A stretch of 46,751 nucleotides of DNA from Pseudomonadota bacterium (GTDB lineage: Bacteria; Pseudomonadota; Gammaproteobacteria; Steroidobacterales; Steroidobacteraceae). The DNA lies in NCBI GenBank assembly GCA_023423935.1, contig JAFAEQ010000026.1, positions 1 through 46,751 on the forward strand. Reading direction: 5' to 3'. The position numbers and the translations under genes are program-made. Of the stretch, positions 39,787 to 46,751 are shown piece by piece (position 1 is the stretch's first letter; every line of letters begins with the position of its first letter). Below the pieces are notes generated by a model. It saw only the letters and a program-made list of their open reading frames with translations, ran no database searches and was not told the origin of the DNA.

Positions 39787-40296
39787 ATGTGTCAGAGATT
39801 GCTCGAACGATTGCGGCTCCCATGCGCTGTACACAATCGGCTACATCGAATGCTGCTCGCATGCTCGTGGCTCGCGTTGTACGCAGCACTGAATACCGCA
39901 TCCGCGGCGGATGATTTCAAGGTCATCAAGCTCGAGCAGGACGTGCGAAACCTGGAGCGCCAGGTACAGGAACTGACGCGACAGGTTGCCGATCTCCAGC
40001 AACGCTCGTCGCGCACGAGCACCCAAGTCACTCGCCCCGACAACCGCGCATCCGGTGTACAGGCGAGCTCCAGCAACTGGTTAGTCGCGGACAATTGGAA
40101 ACAAGTTCACCCGGGAATGAGTGAAATGGATGTCATCCGGCTGCTGGGTCCGCCCACTACGATGCGCGGCGCTGCGGACGGCGCCGACCGGCAATTGTTC
40201 TATGCGCTCGAGATCGGGCCAAACGGGTTTCTGAGCGGCAGCATCACGCTCAAAGACCGGAAAGTGACGGAGGTGGAGATACCGACGTTGAAATAG
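39787..40296 (+). CDS. Exported coiled-coil protein with BamE/OmlA-like C-terminus
   Basis: A 169-residue exported protein. After a long n-region and hydrophobic stretch (MLLACSWLALYAALNTASAA) comes a coiled coil (about residues 41-80; LEQDVRNLERQVQELTRQVA), a Ser/Arg-rich linker, then VHPGMSEMDVIRLLGPPTT...YALEIGPNGFLSGSITLKDRKV, which has the PGMS..VxxLLGxP pattern of SmpA/OmlA (BamE)-like domains. There is no lipobox Cys at the usual place. ATG 39787 has GGGGAG about 10 bases upstream; ATG 39850 would shorten the n-region. A role in envelope assembly or in sensing is inference. Divergent from the M13 peptidase gene. Confidence 0.75.
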   Translation: MCQRLLERLRLPCAVHNRLHRMLLACSWLALYAALNTASAADDFKVIKLEQDVRNLERQVQELTRQVADLQQRSSRTSTQVTRPDNRASGVQASSSNWLVADNWKQVHPGMSEMDVIRLLGPPTTMRGAADGADRQLFYALEIGPNGFLSGSITLKDRKVTEVEIPTLK

Positions 40297-40375
40297 CCAT
40301 GCGAAAACAGCAGTGACCGTAAGGCGGGATGAGGGATCTGGCGATCCGCCATCGACTACATCTGATCGGCATCGC

Positions 40376-42193
40376 TCAGTGCTGCCGGGGCAACTCGACG
40401 AAGAACGTCGCTCCCTGCTCGGGCGTGCTTTCTGCCCAGACTTTTCCGCCCATGCGTTCGACAGCCTTGCGAACGAGCGCCAGGCCGATACCGGTACCTG
40501 GATAGCGATCGTCGCGATGCAGACGTTCGAAGACTTTGAAGATGCGGTCGTGATACTGCATATCGAAGCCGATGCCATTGTCGCGAACCGACAGCACGAC
40601 ACGCTGCGGGCCGTTCTCGGCTCGAATGGCGATCTCGGACCGGGCTTTCTCGCATGAGTACTTGAGTGCGTTCTCGAACAGATTGCGCAACACGAGCGCC
40701 AGACCGTCGCTGTCGACGAAGACCTCGATGGGCGCCACGTCGACATGCACACGGACCTCGCGGGAGCGAATCTCGTCGGCGAACTCGGCAAGCACCGCAT
40801 CGAGCAACGCGTTCAGTTTCACGTAGGACGCGTGCATGTCCCGCCGTTCGATGTGTGCGTACGAGAGCAGGTCGTCGATGAGCGCCGACATCTTCAACGC
40901 ACCATTGCGAATGCGGACCAGGTGCGCGTCGACGGCTTCGTTGATCGAATCGCCAAGCTCCTCGCGCAGCAGATGTGCGAATCCATTGATCGCGCGCAAC
41001 GGAGCTTTCAGATCGTGGGCGACCGCGTACGAAAACCCTTCGAGCTCACCGTAGGCACGTTCGAGCTGCGCCGTGCGCTCTGCCACCCGCTTCTCCAACG
41101 CCGCGTTCAGATCGCGATAACGCATCTCGCTGTCGCGCAGGTCGCCCACCGTTTCCTTCAGGCGGCGATTGGCAAGCAAGAGTTCCTCGTTCAGCCGCTG
41201 CGCATCGCTTTGGATCAGAGCTTCGCGCGCACCGAGGATCACTGCGAACACGATGAACATGATGGCGGCCCAGCCGAGCACACGCGACGTCAGCGACGAA
41301 GAGTTCGCAATACCGACCACGACCATGGTGATGATCAGAAGCGCAGGAATCACCGCTTCGAGCCAGCGCTCGCGCAGCAGCACATGTTCGGACGCCGCAG
41401 TGTGCTGATGCCGATACGCCCATAGCCGCTCGCTCGCTGACCAGGCGAACAGACCGAACACGATCAGCCAACTCACATTGACCAGATCACGCGGCACATA
41501 GGTGTGCTTGAGAAGCGAATGAATGTAGATGAGGTTCGAAACCGAATAGATGCCGGTAGCCACCACGATCAGCAGCATCGATCCCCACATCTCGCTCCAG
41601 CGGTAGGTCCACAGCACGTACAGCGCATACAGAAACGTGCTGCCGATGATGACGTTCTGATAGGCGCCGACCCACAGAAACTGCGCCGGCATGCCGGACT
41701 GCATCGCCGGTTCGATCAGGCCGAGCACAACCGTCGCCATGAGACAGCAGGTCACGAGTCCCACGTTGCCAAGCTGCTTGAGCCTCAACGGCGCACTCTG
41801 TTGGCGCTCGGGCAGCTGACTGATCGCGGCGATGACCATCACCGGAAGAACGGAATAAAGTCCCTGGCCGATGCTGAGATAAGACATCGTCGTGCCGAGC
41901 ACCAGGTCGTAGTAGTTCCAGCACAATTGCCCCAGAAACCAGCTCAGAGCACCGAAACCGAGCAACCACCACGCTCGTGAATCGCGACCTCGCAGTCCGC
42001 GAGCGGTCGCCATGCATGTAAGTGCTGCAGCGCCCGAAGCGATCGTCCATGCAGCGTCGTTGATCCACCGGACGACCTCATCGCCCACGAGCGCGAGAGA
42101 CGCGCCATACACGAGGAGTCCTGCGAGCCAGCAGGCCGGGATCATCCAGCGGGATGCGGACGAGCGCTGCGGATGTGCGACTGCGATTGCCAT
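40376..42193 (-). CDS. Membrane sensor histidine kinase
   Basis: A 605-residue orthodox kinase. About ten membrane helices (residues 18-345) form an integral sensor of unknown ligand. Then come a coiled-coil linker (EALIQSDAQRLNEELLLANRR... to ERTAQLERAYGELE), HisKA with phosphoacceptor His393 in FSYAVAHDLKAPLRAINGF, and an HATPase_c domain with N box NLFENALKYS, G1 DNGIGFD, F box IFKVFERLHR and G2 GTGIGLALV. The AHDLKAPLRAI type is common in phytochrome-like and chemotaxis-linked kinases. AAGG lies 9 bases before the ATG (complement). No response-regulator gene is adjacent, so the partner must be elsewhere. Confidence 0.94.
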   Translation of the reverse strand: MAIAVAHPQRSSASRWMIPACWLAGLLVYGASLALVGDEVVRWINDAAWTIASGAAALTCMATARGLRGRDSRAWWLLGFGALSWFLGQLCWNYYDLVLGTTMSYLSIGQGLYSVLPVMVIAAISQLPERQQSAPLRLKQLGNVGLVTCCLMATVVLGLIEPAMQSGMPAQFLWVGAYQNVIIGSTFLYALYVLWTYRWSEMWGSMLLIVVATGIYSVSNLIYIHSLLKHTYVPRDLVNVSWLIVFGLFAWSASERLWAYRHQHTAASEHVLLRERWLEAVIPALLIITMVVVGIANSSSLTSRVLGWAAIMFIVFAVILGAREALIQSDAQRLNEELLLANRRLKETVGDLRDSEMRYRDLNAALEKRVAERTAQLERAYGELEGFSYAVAHDLKAPLRAINGFAHLLREELGDSINEAVDAHLVRIRNGALKMSALIDDLLSYAHIERRDMHASYVKLNALLDAVLAEFADEIRSREVRVHVDVAPIEVFVDSDGLALVLRNLFENALKYSCEKARSEIAIRAENGPQRVVLSVRDNGIGFDMQYHDRIFKVFERLHRDDRYPGTGIGLALVRKAVERMGGKVWAESTPEQGATFFVELPRQH

Positions 42194-42432
42194 CGATGAG
42201 CCTTGTCAGTCTTATCCTGTCAACGCAGCCGCGGCCCCCAAGTCCCGTCCGCCTGCAGCGCGTCCTCGCGCGGTAGTGCATCCATTGCCTTTGATATTCC
42301 TGCGAAGAATGCGCGAAGGCCGCGTCAAATCCAACCTGAAACGCTGGCGAACAGTAACAACCACTATGCCTTTGCAGCTGTCCGTAAGATGACAGGATGC
42401 TTCTCGCGATTCGTCCTGGGCTTACACAGCCC

Positions 42433-43086
42433 TCAGCTTGCAACTCGTACGAATCGGAGAATTCTCCCCTTGCGCTCGATCTCGGGGCCGCCCGTGCGGC
42501 AGGGAAGCTCGGAGCGGTCGAAACCCAGCGCCGTCATTCGCTTGGCAAATTGTCCGCGGTAGCCGCGCCCGGGATCAGCGATGAGCAACTCCGACGTTGG
42601 CTTCGCGTGGTGCGCGAGAAATCCGGCGAGGAGCTGCGCATGATTGGGTTCGTACAGCAAATCGCTGCCCACGATCAGGTCGAACTGCCCGAGCCCCGGC
42701 GCGGGCCGCTCCCAAGGCGCATCCACATAGGGAATGGGCGGCAAACCATTGAGCTGCGCGTTGTGTTCGAGAAACTCGCGCGCGAGCGGATGATGATCGC
42801 TCGCCGTGATATCGGCATCGCGCCGCTTGAGCACCAGGCTCGCCAACGCAAGCCCGCAGCCGACCTCGAGGATGCGACGCCCGGCGATATCGATGCGCGT
42901 GAGCTCATCGGCGAGCGCAATACCGACGGGCCAGATCACGCCGAACAAGGGCCAGGTCGCAGAAGAAATTCCAGCGCGTTCCGCGTGGCCCTCGGGATCG
43001 TGATACTGCTGGCGATCGCTCAGCATCCGTATCCGATACTCCGCAGCGCCTACACAGACAGTCCTGACCTCTACGGAATATCCCAT
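42433..43086 (-). CDS. Class I SAM-dependent methyltransferase
   Basis: A 217-residue Rossmann-like methyltransferase. Motif I is ILEVGCGLALASLVL (EVGCG about 74-78), followed by ITASDHHPLAREFLEHNAQLN (motif II) and FDLIVGSDLLYEPNHAQLL (motif IV/post), the DLLYE-type signature of the Methyltransf_16/NNMT-like group that includes protein-lysine methyltransferases. The substrate is unknown. The ATG at 43086 is preferred because the conserved sequence starts soon after; an upstream in-frame extension lacks conservation signs. It is separated by 240 bases from the histidine kinase gene on the same strand. Confidence 0.87.
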   Translation of the reverse strand: MGYSVEVRTVCVGAAEYRIRMLSDRQQYHDPEGHAERAGISSATWPLFGVIWPVGIALADELTRIDIAGRRILEVGCGLALASLVLKRRDADITASDHHPLAREFLEHNAQLNGLPPIPYVDAPWERPAPGLGQFDLIVGSDLLYEPNHAQLLAGFLAHHAKPTSELLIADPGRGYRGQFAKRMTALGFDRSELPCRTGGPEIERKGRILRFVRVAS

Positions 43087-43089
43087 GAA

Positions 43090-43200
43090 CGTCAATGAGC
43101 AATGCGGAATGGACAATGAGAAATGAACGAGAACCCGCGGCGCACCGCATGACATCGACGACTCCCCACGCCATTGCTCATCGTCGCTCCCATTCGTAGT
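43090..43200. repeat. Degenerate inverted AATGAGCAATG repeat
   Basis: CAATGAGCAATGCGGAATGG near 43096 and CCATTGCTCATCGTCG near 43172 are near complements, giving a long imperfect hairpin in the short gap upstream of the methyltransferase gene. The role is unknown. Confidence 0.45.
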
Positions 43201-43256
43201 TCCTGCCTGTTCTCGATCTCTATTCCCTTCTCAGTCCATTGTATCCGACCGCACGA

Positions 43257-43517
43257 TCAAAGCCTGGCTTCGACCTTGGCCTTCGTCTCAGGATCGTTCT
43301 TGTAGACACCGCGAAAGTTCATGAGCGCAAGTCCGACCTGCAACGCCACCAATGCATAAGCGTCATCGTGCAGACCCCACACGACCCACAGTACGTTGCT
43401 CGCCAGAAAGCACCAGAAGCCCACGGCGCGTTTGTGCCGCGATTGCGAGGCCGTCATGTACGCCGCGAAGATCGTGACGACCATCGCCGGCCATTGCAGA
43501 AGATCGATGAAGTCCAT
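43257..43517 (-). CDS. Small integral membrane protein
   Basis: An 86-residue protein with three likely membrane helices (LLQWPAMVVTIFAAYMTAS, GFWCFLASNVLWVVWGLH, YALVALQVGLALMNFRGVY) and a charged C-terminal tail KNDPETKAKVEARL. It is like a widespread family of small inner-membrane proteins often labelled hypothetical. ATG 43517 is preferred as it begins directly before the first helix; an upstream ATG at 43559 would add a basic leader. No strong ribosome site is seen at either. Confidence 0.75.
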   Translation of the reverse strand: MDFIDLLQWPAMVVTIFAAYMTASQSRHKRAVGFWCFLASNVLWVVWGLHDDAYALVALQVGLALMNFRGVYKNDPETKAKVEARL

Positions 43518-43674
43518 GAGCGCCGCCCGTCGAAGGATCCCAGCAGCAGGACGCATCAACGACCGCCGAGGTTTCCCGCGCTCATTCGCTTAGAAAGGCA
43601 ATCCGCTCCGATAGAGGCTCAGCTCACGTCATCGAAAAGCTCGCAGCCCCGCCAGCGGCTGCCTTCAAAAATCA

Positions 43675-43745
43675 CTGGCATCACCGCCATCACCGGTCTC
43701 TGCCATCACTGCCATCACCGCCATCACCGGCCTCTTGCATCACCG
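43675..43745. repeat. GCCATCACC iterations
   Basis: The 9-base unit GCCATCACC (variants GCCATCACT and GGCATCACC) recurs about seven times between 43677 and 43745, partly interrupted, and runs into the 3' end of the lipoprotein gene, where it encodes GDGGDGSDG. Similar iterations occur at 25391-25445. Confidence 0.75.
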
Positions 43746-44127
43746 CACACCGAGCGTGCTCCAGCGGATACCGTTGCTGCGTCTGGGGATGCACGAGGAT
43801 GCAGCGCTCGCCATCCTTGACCAACTCGAAGTGCTGCGGCCGGCCCAGATCGCGACCGCTCAAGAGACGGCCGTTGGTATCGCGCGCAGGCGCACGTTCG
43901 ATGATGAGCACGTTGCTGGCGGTCAATGCGTCGTCGGCGATCGTGACTGTGTTGTTCTGCAATGCGTTCGTGATTGCAGCGAGCAGCTCAGCCTGGACCT
44001 GGGCAGAGGGATTGGTAATGCGCGCCGGTTGCTCGCGGACGGTCGGCTGAACCGCAGCTTCAGGGGTCGCGCATGCGCACAGCCCGATCAGGTGCAGACC
44101 CATCAGCAGGCTCGGGAATGCGCGCAT
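43690..44127 (-). CDS. Small lipoprotein of unknown function
   Basis: A 145-residue lipoprotein (lipobox LCAC near residue 19). The mature region has TVREQPARITNPSAQVQAEL and an Ala/Asn helical stretch AELLAAITNALQNNTVTIAD, then DGERCILVHPQTQQRYPLEHARC with two cysteines that could pair. The last 12 residues GDGGDGSDGRDR are encoded by the GCCATCACC repeat and are probably not part of the original gene. The start has GAAGGA well placed in the 14-bp gap after the S41 gene, so the pair is an operon and this protein may act with the protease. Confidence 0.8.
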   Translation of the reverse strand: MRAFPSLLMGLHLIGLCACATPEAAVQPTVREQPARITNPSAQVQAELLAAITNALQNNTVTIADDALTASNVLIIERAPARDTNGRLLSGRDLGRPQHFELVKDGERCILVHPQTQQRYPLEHARCAVMQEAGDGGDGSDGRDR

Positions 44128-44141
44128 GCAATGTCCTTCTC

Positions 44142-45782
44142 TCAGCGCGGCCGGCCAAGAATGCGGTTCTCGAGCATCGGCGGCTTATGCATGTATCCCT
44201 CGCTCGCGCGGGGCGCCTGGAAATTGCCTTTCAGCTGCGGCCCGACAGGCGGAGTCGGGCAGGTGCCTCCTGCCCGGTACTGCAATGCCGCTGCGAAACG
44301 CGCCTCGGCCGGATCGCCCAGATCGCGCGTGAAATCGTCGGCGACGGCGCAACCCGGAATCTCGGTCCCCTCGACCGTGACGACGTTGTCAGGCGAGAAG
44401 CCGTCGGTGTAGTCACCGAAGTCCTTTGCGTTCACGCCTTTGAACTGAATCGCGAAATAAGTCGTGCCGCAGTTCGGCGTGGGATAGAACCCATAGGGCT
44501 TGCCGCAAGTCGTGGCACCGATCTGTACGACCTCGAAGCCGTTGATGCCGCGCAGTCCGTTGATGATCGATTCGCTGGCCGAGCACGTGTTCGACCCCGT
44601 CAGCACGAACACGCGATTGAGATCCAGCGTCGGGAGCGGCGTGCCGAGCGGCGTTCCCGGAAATCCACTGGTGTCATAGAAAGGAGTGGCGGTGAGTACT
44701 TCGCCCGTCACCGGATCTGTGTTCGGATACTTGTCGTTGAACGTCAGCCGCTCGAACGGCAGCCCGGACGTACGCACAGGGCCCGCGATCATGTAAGCGA
44801 GCTCGCTGGCGATCGCGAGATAGCCGCCACCGTTGTAGCGAATATCCAGAACGAGCTCGGTTGCACCCTGCGACTTCAGCGAATTGATAGCCGCGATGAG
44901 CTGCGATTCGGCCGTCGCAATGTGATCGTTGAACAGGAGATAGCCGACTTTCACCCCACCCTCGTCCACAACCTTGACGTTCTGAACAGGCACTGAGGTG
45001 ATCTGTGCGGACGTGAGCGTTACCGAATACTGACTGCTGTTGTCTCTGCGGCGCAAAGTCAGCGCGGTGGACTTGCCTGCATCCGCCGGAAACAGACCCG
45101 CGTTCAGCGTATCCACGATGGCTAGCGAATCTCCGTTGACGGCATCCGCGCCGTCGACGTTCAAAACGATGTCACCGCGCTTCAACCCTGCATTGGCTGC
45201 GGGCGAGTTCGGCTCGACATACGCCACACGCACCTCGCGCGGTGGATCGTCTTTGATAATGAACCATTGCACGCCGTAGCCGGCAGACACGCCCGACTGC
45301 GACAGTTGCTCCCATTTGGCGGTCGGAAGGGTGAAATGGAATCTATCCTTCGGCGCACCCGACGGCGTGACTTGGGACGTCTTGAGCTGCTCGAAAAAAT
45401 CTTCGACCGAGACAGCCGAGTTCGGATTCAGATCCGGCACTTCGCTGTACCAGAGATAGGTATCGTTGACCCAAGAACGCAACCAGTTCTTCTCGATAGC
45501 CGCGGAGCCTGGTGTATCGGGATAGGGACGGTTCGTGTTTGGATTGATGCCCGTGCGAGGCGCGGCGCATTGATTGTCGAGCGTGTCGTACTTGGGAAAT
45601 ACGCCGGGCGTGTAGGACACTGAGGCGCTGCCGCCGCCATTCCCTCCGCCGTTGCCGATTCCACCATCGTTCCCGCCGGAACCACCGCAGCCACTCATTG
45701 CTGCGAGAACGAGTAAGCCCAGCACTAACGGAACAGGCCTCGGAATCAGTGTGGTTCGAATGCCGCCCTGCATCTTCCGCAT
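44142..45782 (-). CDS. S41 family C-terminal-processing-type protease lipoprotein
   Basis: A 546-residue periplasmic lipoprotein (lipobox AMSGC, Cys32, followed by a Gly-rich tether). It has a PDZ domain (VAYVEPNSPAANAGLKRGDI) and a tail-specific-protease domain with LDIRYNGGGYLAIASELA, the nucleophile Ser in GSNTCSASESIINGLRG and the general-base Lys in GATTCGKPYGF, the Ser-Lys pair of S41 enzymes. It carries six cysteines besides the lipobox, several close to the active site (NTCSAS, TTCGK, PNCGTT), which suggests disulphides stabilising an exported protein. ATG 45782 has GGGGAAGAG upstream. Substrates are unknown; C-terminal trimming of envelope proteins is the family role. Confidence 0.93.
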   Translation of the reverse strand: MRKMQGGIRTTLIPRPVPLVLGLLVLAAMSGCGGSGGNDGGIGNGGGNGGGSASVSYTPGVFPKYDTLDNQCAAPRTGINPNTNRPYPDTPGSAAIEKNWLRSWVNDTYLWYSEVPDLNPNSAVSVEDFFEQLKTSQVTPSGAPKDRFHFTLPTAKWEQLSQSGVSAGYGVQWFIIKDDPPREVRVAYVEPNSPAANAGLKRGDIVLNVDGADAVNGDSLAIVDTLNAGLFPADAGKSTALTLRRRDNSSQYSVTLTSAQITSVPVQNVKVVDEGGVKVGYLLFNDHIATAESQLIAAINSLKSQGATELVLDIRYNGGGYLAIASELAYMIAGPVRTSGLPFERLTFNDKYPNTDPVTGEVLTATPFYDTSGFPGTPLGTPLPTLDLNRVFVLTGSNTCSASESIINGLRGINGFEVVQIGATTCGKPYGFYPTPNCGTTYFAIQFKGVNAKDFGDYTDGFSPDNVVTVEGTEIPGCAVADDFTRDLGDPAEARFAAALQYRAGGTCPTPPVGPQLKGNFQAPRASEGYMHKPPMLENRILGRPR

Positions 45783-45946
45783 GATCTCTTCCCCTGAAAT
45801 TATCCGAGCGACACGCTCGCCACTTGGCGCTGAATCCGGACTGAACCGATGCGTCAAAGTCCGCTGACGATTCTGCCGCGAGCCGGCAGGTTATCTCACA
45901 CGTATCCTAAGGAAACGCGACGGATCTCACGCTCGCGCGCTCATGC

Positions 45947-46123
45947 TCAGCTCAGCCCAACCCGCTCCGCTCCGCAGCGCCTGCAACGTTCGGCACTGAC
46001 CAGCTTGCCTTCGCGCACGTCGAACCGCTTCTGCACGAACTCCCATTTGTGAAAGCCGGAACCGCAGAGCGTTTTGCCTTCGGCCCGCTTCTGTTTGTAC
46101 TTGCGTAGATTGACGACAGACAT
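45947..46123 (-). CDS. 58-residue CxxC small protein (likely zinc ribbon)
   Basis: This short gene is easily missed. The minus strand reads MSVVNLRKYKQKRAEGKTLC... to ...ERCRRCGAERVGLS, 58 residues ending TGA (complement 45947-45949). The opening is very basic. It contains one Cys plus GFHKWEF and a C-terminal CRRC; with Cys20 and His25 this could bind one zinc. I recognise the pattern as a widespread small hypothetical type in gammaproteobacteria. No ribosome site is visible before ATG 46123 (CCTTCCTCCT lies there). It sits 164 bp upstream of the S41 gene on the same strand. Confidence 0.65.
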   Translation of the reverse strand: MSVVNLRKYKQKRAEGKTLCGSGFHKWEFVQKRFDVREGKLVSAERCRRCGAERVGLS

Positions 46124-46283
46124 AGGAGGAAGGGGGTTAGCTAACTGGTCCGCTGGTCAGATCAGGAAGCGGCTAGCCACCCGCCTGTAGATCGATGTTG
46201 AGCGAAGCCTACTCTTCTCTCTGGCCAGGGGACTAGTAACGAGCGACTGGCCAGCTAGTTAGAAAGCTGGCCTGGCTCACTTC

Positions 46284-46338
46284 TGTAGGTCCGACGTTAG
46301 TCGGACAAGTTTTGATGTTCGGCTAAAGGCGAACCCAC
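46284..46338. repeat. Two-hairpin dispersed repeat, copy 3
   Basis: TGTAGGTCCGACGTTAGTCGGACA..., then GTTCGGCTAAAGGCGAACCCAC; the stem sequences have changed together relative to copy 1 (GTCAGG/CCTGAC versus GTCCGAC/GTCGGAC), keeping base pairing. Confidence 0.75.
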
Positions 46339-46483
46339 GAAGAGGCAGCTAGCCAACTGGTCTGCTGGTTTGCTGGCCAGACAAGAAAGGCTATTTGTTC
46401 GGCTAAAGCAGAACCCACAGTCGGAAATTGCTCCGGGTAGCAGACCAGGGACTAGTGACCTTAACAGCCGACTCGGCAGTGAC

Positions 46484-46553
46484 GTCACCCCGGCGAAGGC
46501 CGGGGGCCAGGCCCTGGAGATCCCGGCCTTCGCCAGGCCTTCGCCGGGACGAC
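46484..46553. repeat. Inverted GTCACCCCGGCGAAGGCC repeat
   Basis: GTCACCCCGGCGAAGGCC (46484-46501) and GGCCTTCGCCGGGACGAC (46536-46553) pair almost completely. CCAGGCCCTGG lies inside. This resembles the widespread GTCATCCCGGCGAA-type intergenic palindrome. Confidence 0.75.
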
Positions 46554-46630
46554 GACCGCAGCACTCTCTAATCCCTCGTTACAGTCCACTAGCCAGCCAG
46601 TGAGGCGGATAGCTAGCGTGGCTCACTCCT

Positions 46631-46682
46631 GTGAGTCTGATTTAGGCGGACAGGTTTTAATGTGCGGCTGAGCCGAACCCAC
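46631..46682. repeat. Two-hairpin dispersed repeat, copy 5 (diverged)
   Basis: GTGAGTCTGATTTAGGCGGA..., then TGTGCGGCTGAGCCGAACCCA, with both stems weakened. A half copy (copy 4: TTCGGCTAAAGCAGAACCCA) lies at 46396-46419. Confidence 0.6.
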
Positions 46683-46751
46683 AGCCGGAAGTTGTTCTGG
46701 CTAGCAGCCTAGCGACTAGTAGGCTAGCTGGCTGGCCGGCCGACCGACTGG

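Larger units (their letters stand above)
46124..46751. other. Gene-free repeat- and CTAG-rich right end
   Basis: No gene is visible. The stretch holds a two-hairpin repeat (46284-46338), a half copy (46396-46419), a third (46631-46682), a long inverted repeat (46484-46553), and about eleven CTAG words, many inside GCTAGC, ACTAGT and TGGCCAG contexts. Such CTAG density is far above the usual bacterial rarity. Confidence 0.75.

Overview
The window is GC-rich bacterial chromosome with dense, mostly sigma-70-style protein genes, lipoprotein signals, an RND efflux operon, M13/S41/M20 peptidases, full-length Lhr, a DUF1800-DUF1501 pair and many short dispersed palindromic repeats. This set points to a gammaproteobacterium, probably near the Xanthomonadales/Steroidobacterales/Nevskiales. 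That placement is an inference from gene content. I see no rRNA or tRNA gene, CRISPR array, transposase or prophage.

Layout. Positions 1-606 hold a 35-base C run and a strong hairpin but no gene I can defend. 607-5312 is the stress cluster prkA-yeaH-spoVR (+). 5421-7462 is a divergent pair, an NmrA-like oxidoreductase (-) and a CrgA-like LysR regulator (+). At 7463-7742 a 78-residue ORF of unknown function (-) has a near-consensus LexA/SOS box lying over its promoter. 7843-10696 carries an exported M20 amidohydrolase, a decayed ORF and an exported aspartic protease with two retropepsin-type DTG motifs. 11026-17069 is a three-gene MexEF-OprN-like efflux operon. 17243-20433 is the DUF1800-DUF1501 exported pair (-). 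20761-25317 is lhr (+), interrupted in frame by repeat-derived linkers. 25464-26858 encodes a GIN-domain lipoprotein and an exported protein (-). 27090-31732 has two diguanylate cyclases flanking a large beta-ketoacyl synthase (+). 31937-34137 is a LysR regulator (-) divergent from a citrate-synthase-family gene (+). 34304-36344 is an acetolactate synthase large-subunit gene preceded by promoter, branched-chain leader peptide and attenuator. 36446-36784 is csaA. 36785-37534 is a gene-free repeat array. 37535-45782 holds an M13 peptidase, a BamE-like exported protein, a membrane histidine kinase, a methyltransferase, a small membrane protein, and a lipoprotein plus S41 protease operon, all on the minus strand except the BamE-like gene. 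45947-46123 encodes a 58-residue CxxC protein, and the last 600 bases are repeat-rich and gene-free.

Functional themes are stress and starvation physiology (prkA cluster, SOS-linked ORF, Lhr), c-di-GMP and histidine-kinase signalling, envelope proteolysis and efflux, and branched-chain amino-acid synthesis under attenuation. Several intergenic repeat families recur: a paired inverted GGCCGCAAAGACCGCA element (three copies, each just after a gene), a two-hairpin GTGGGTCAGG... element (at least five copies), a GATCTCCACGGGG element, and GCCATCACC iterations. Two of these families, or relatives of them, appear to extend into coding sequence.

The observations I rank highest are the SOS-box-controlled small ORF, the leader-attenuated acetolactate synthase gene with no small-subunit gene beside it, the paired inverted elements at gene ends, and the repeat-derived insertions inside lhr. 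No search could be run, so family names rest on recognised motifs and gene order.
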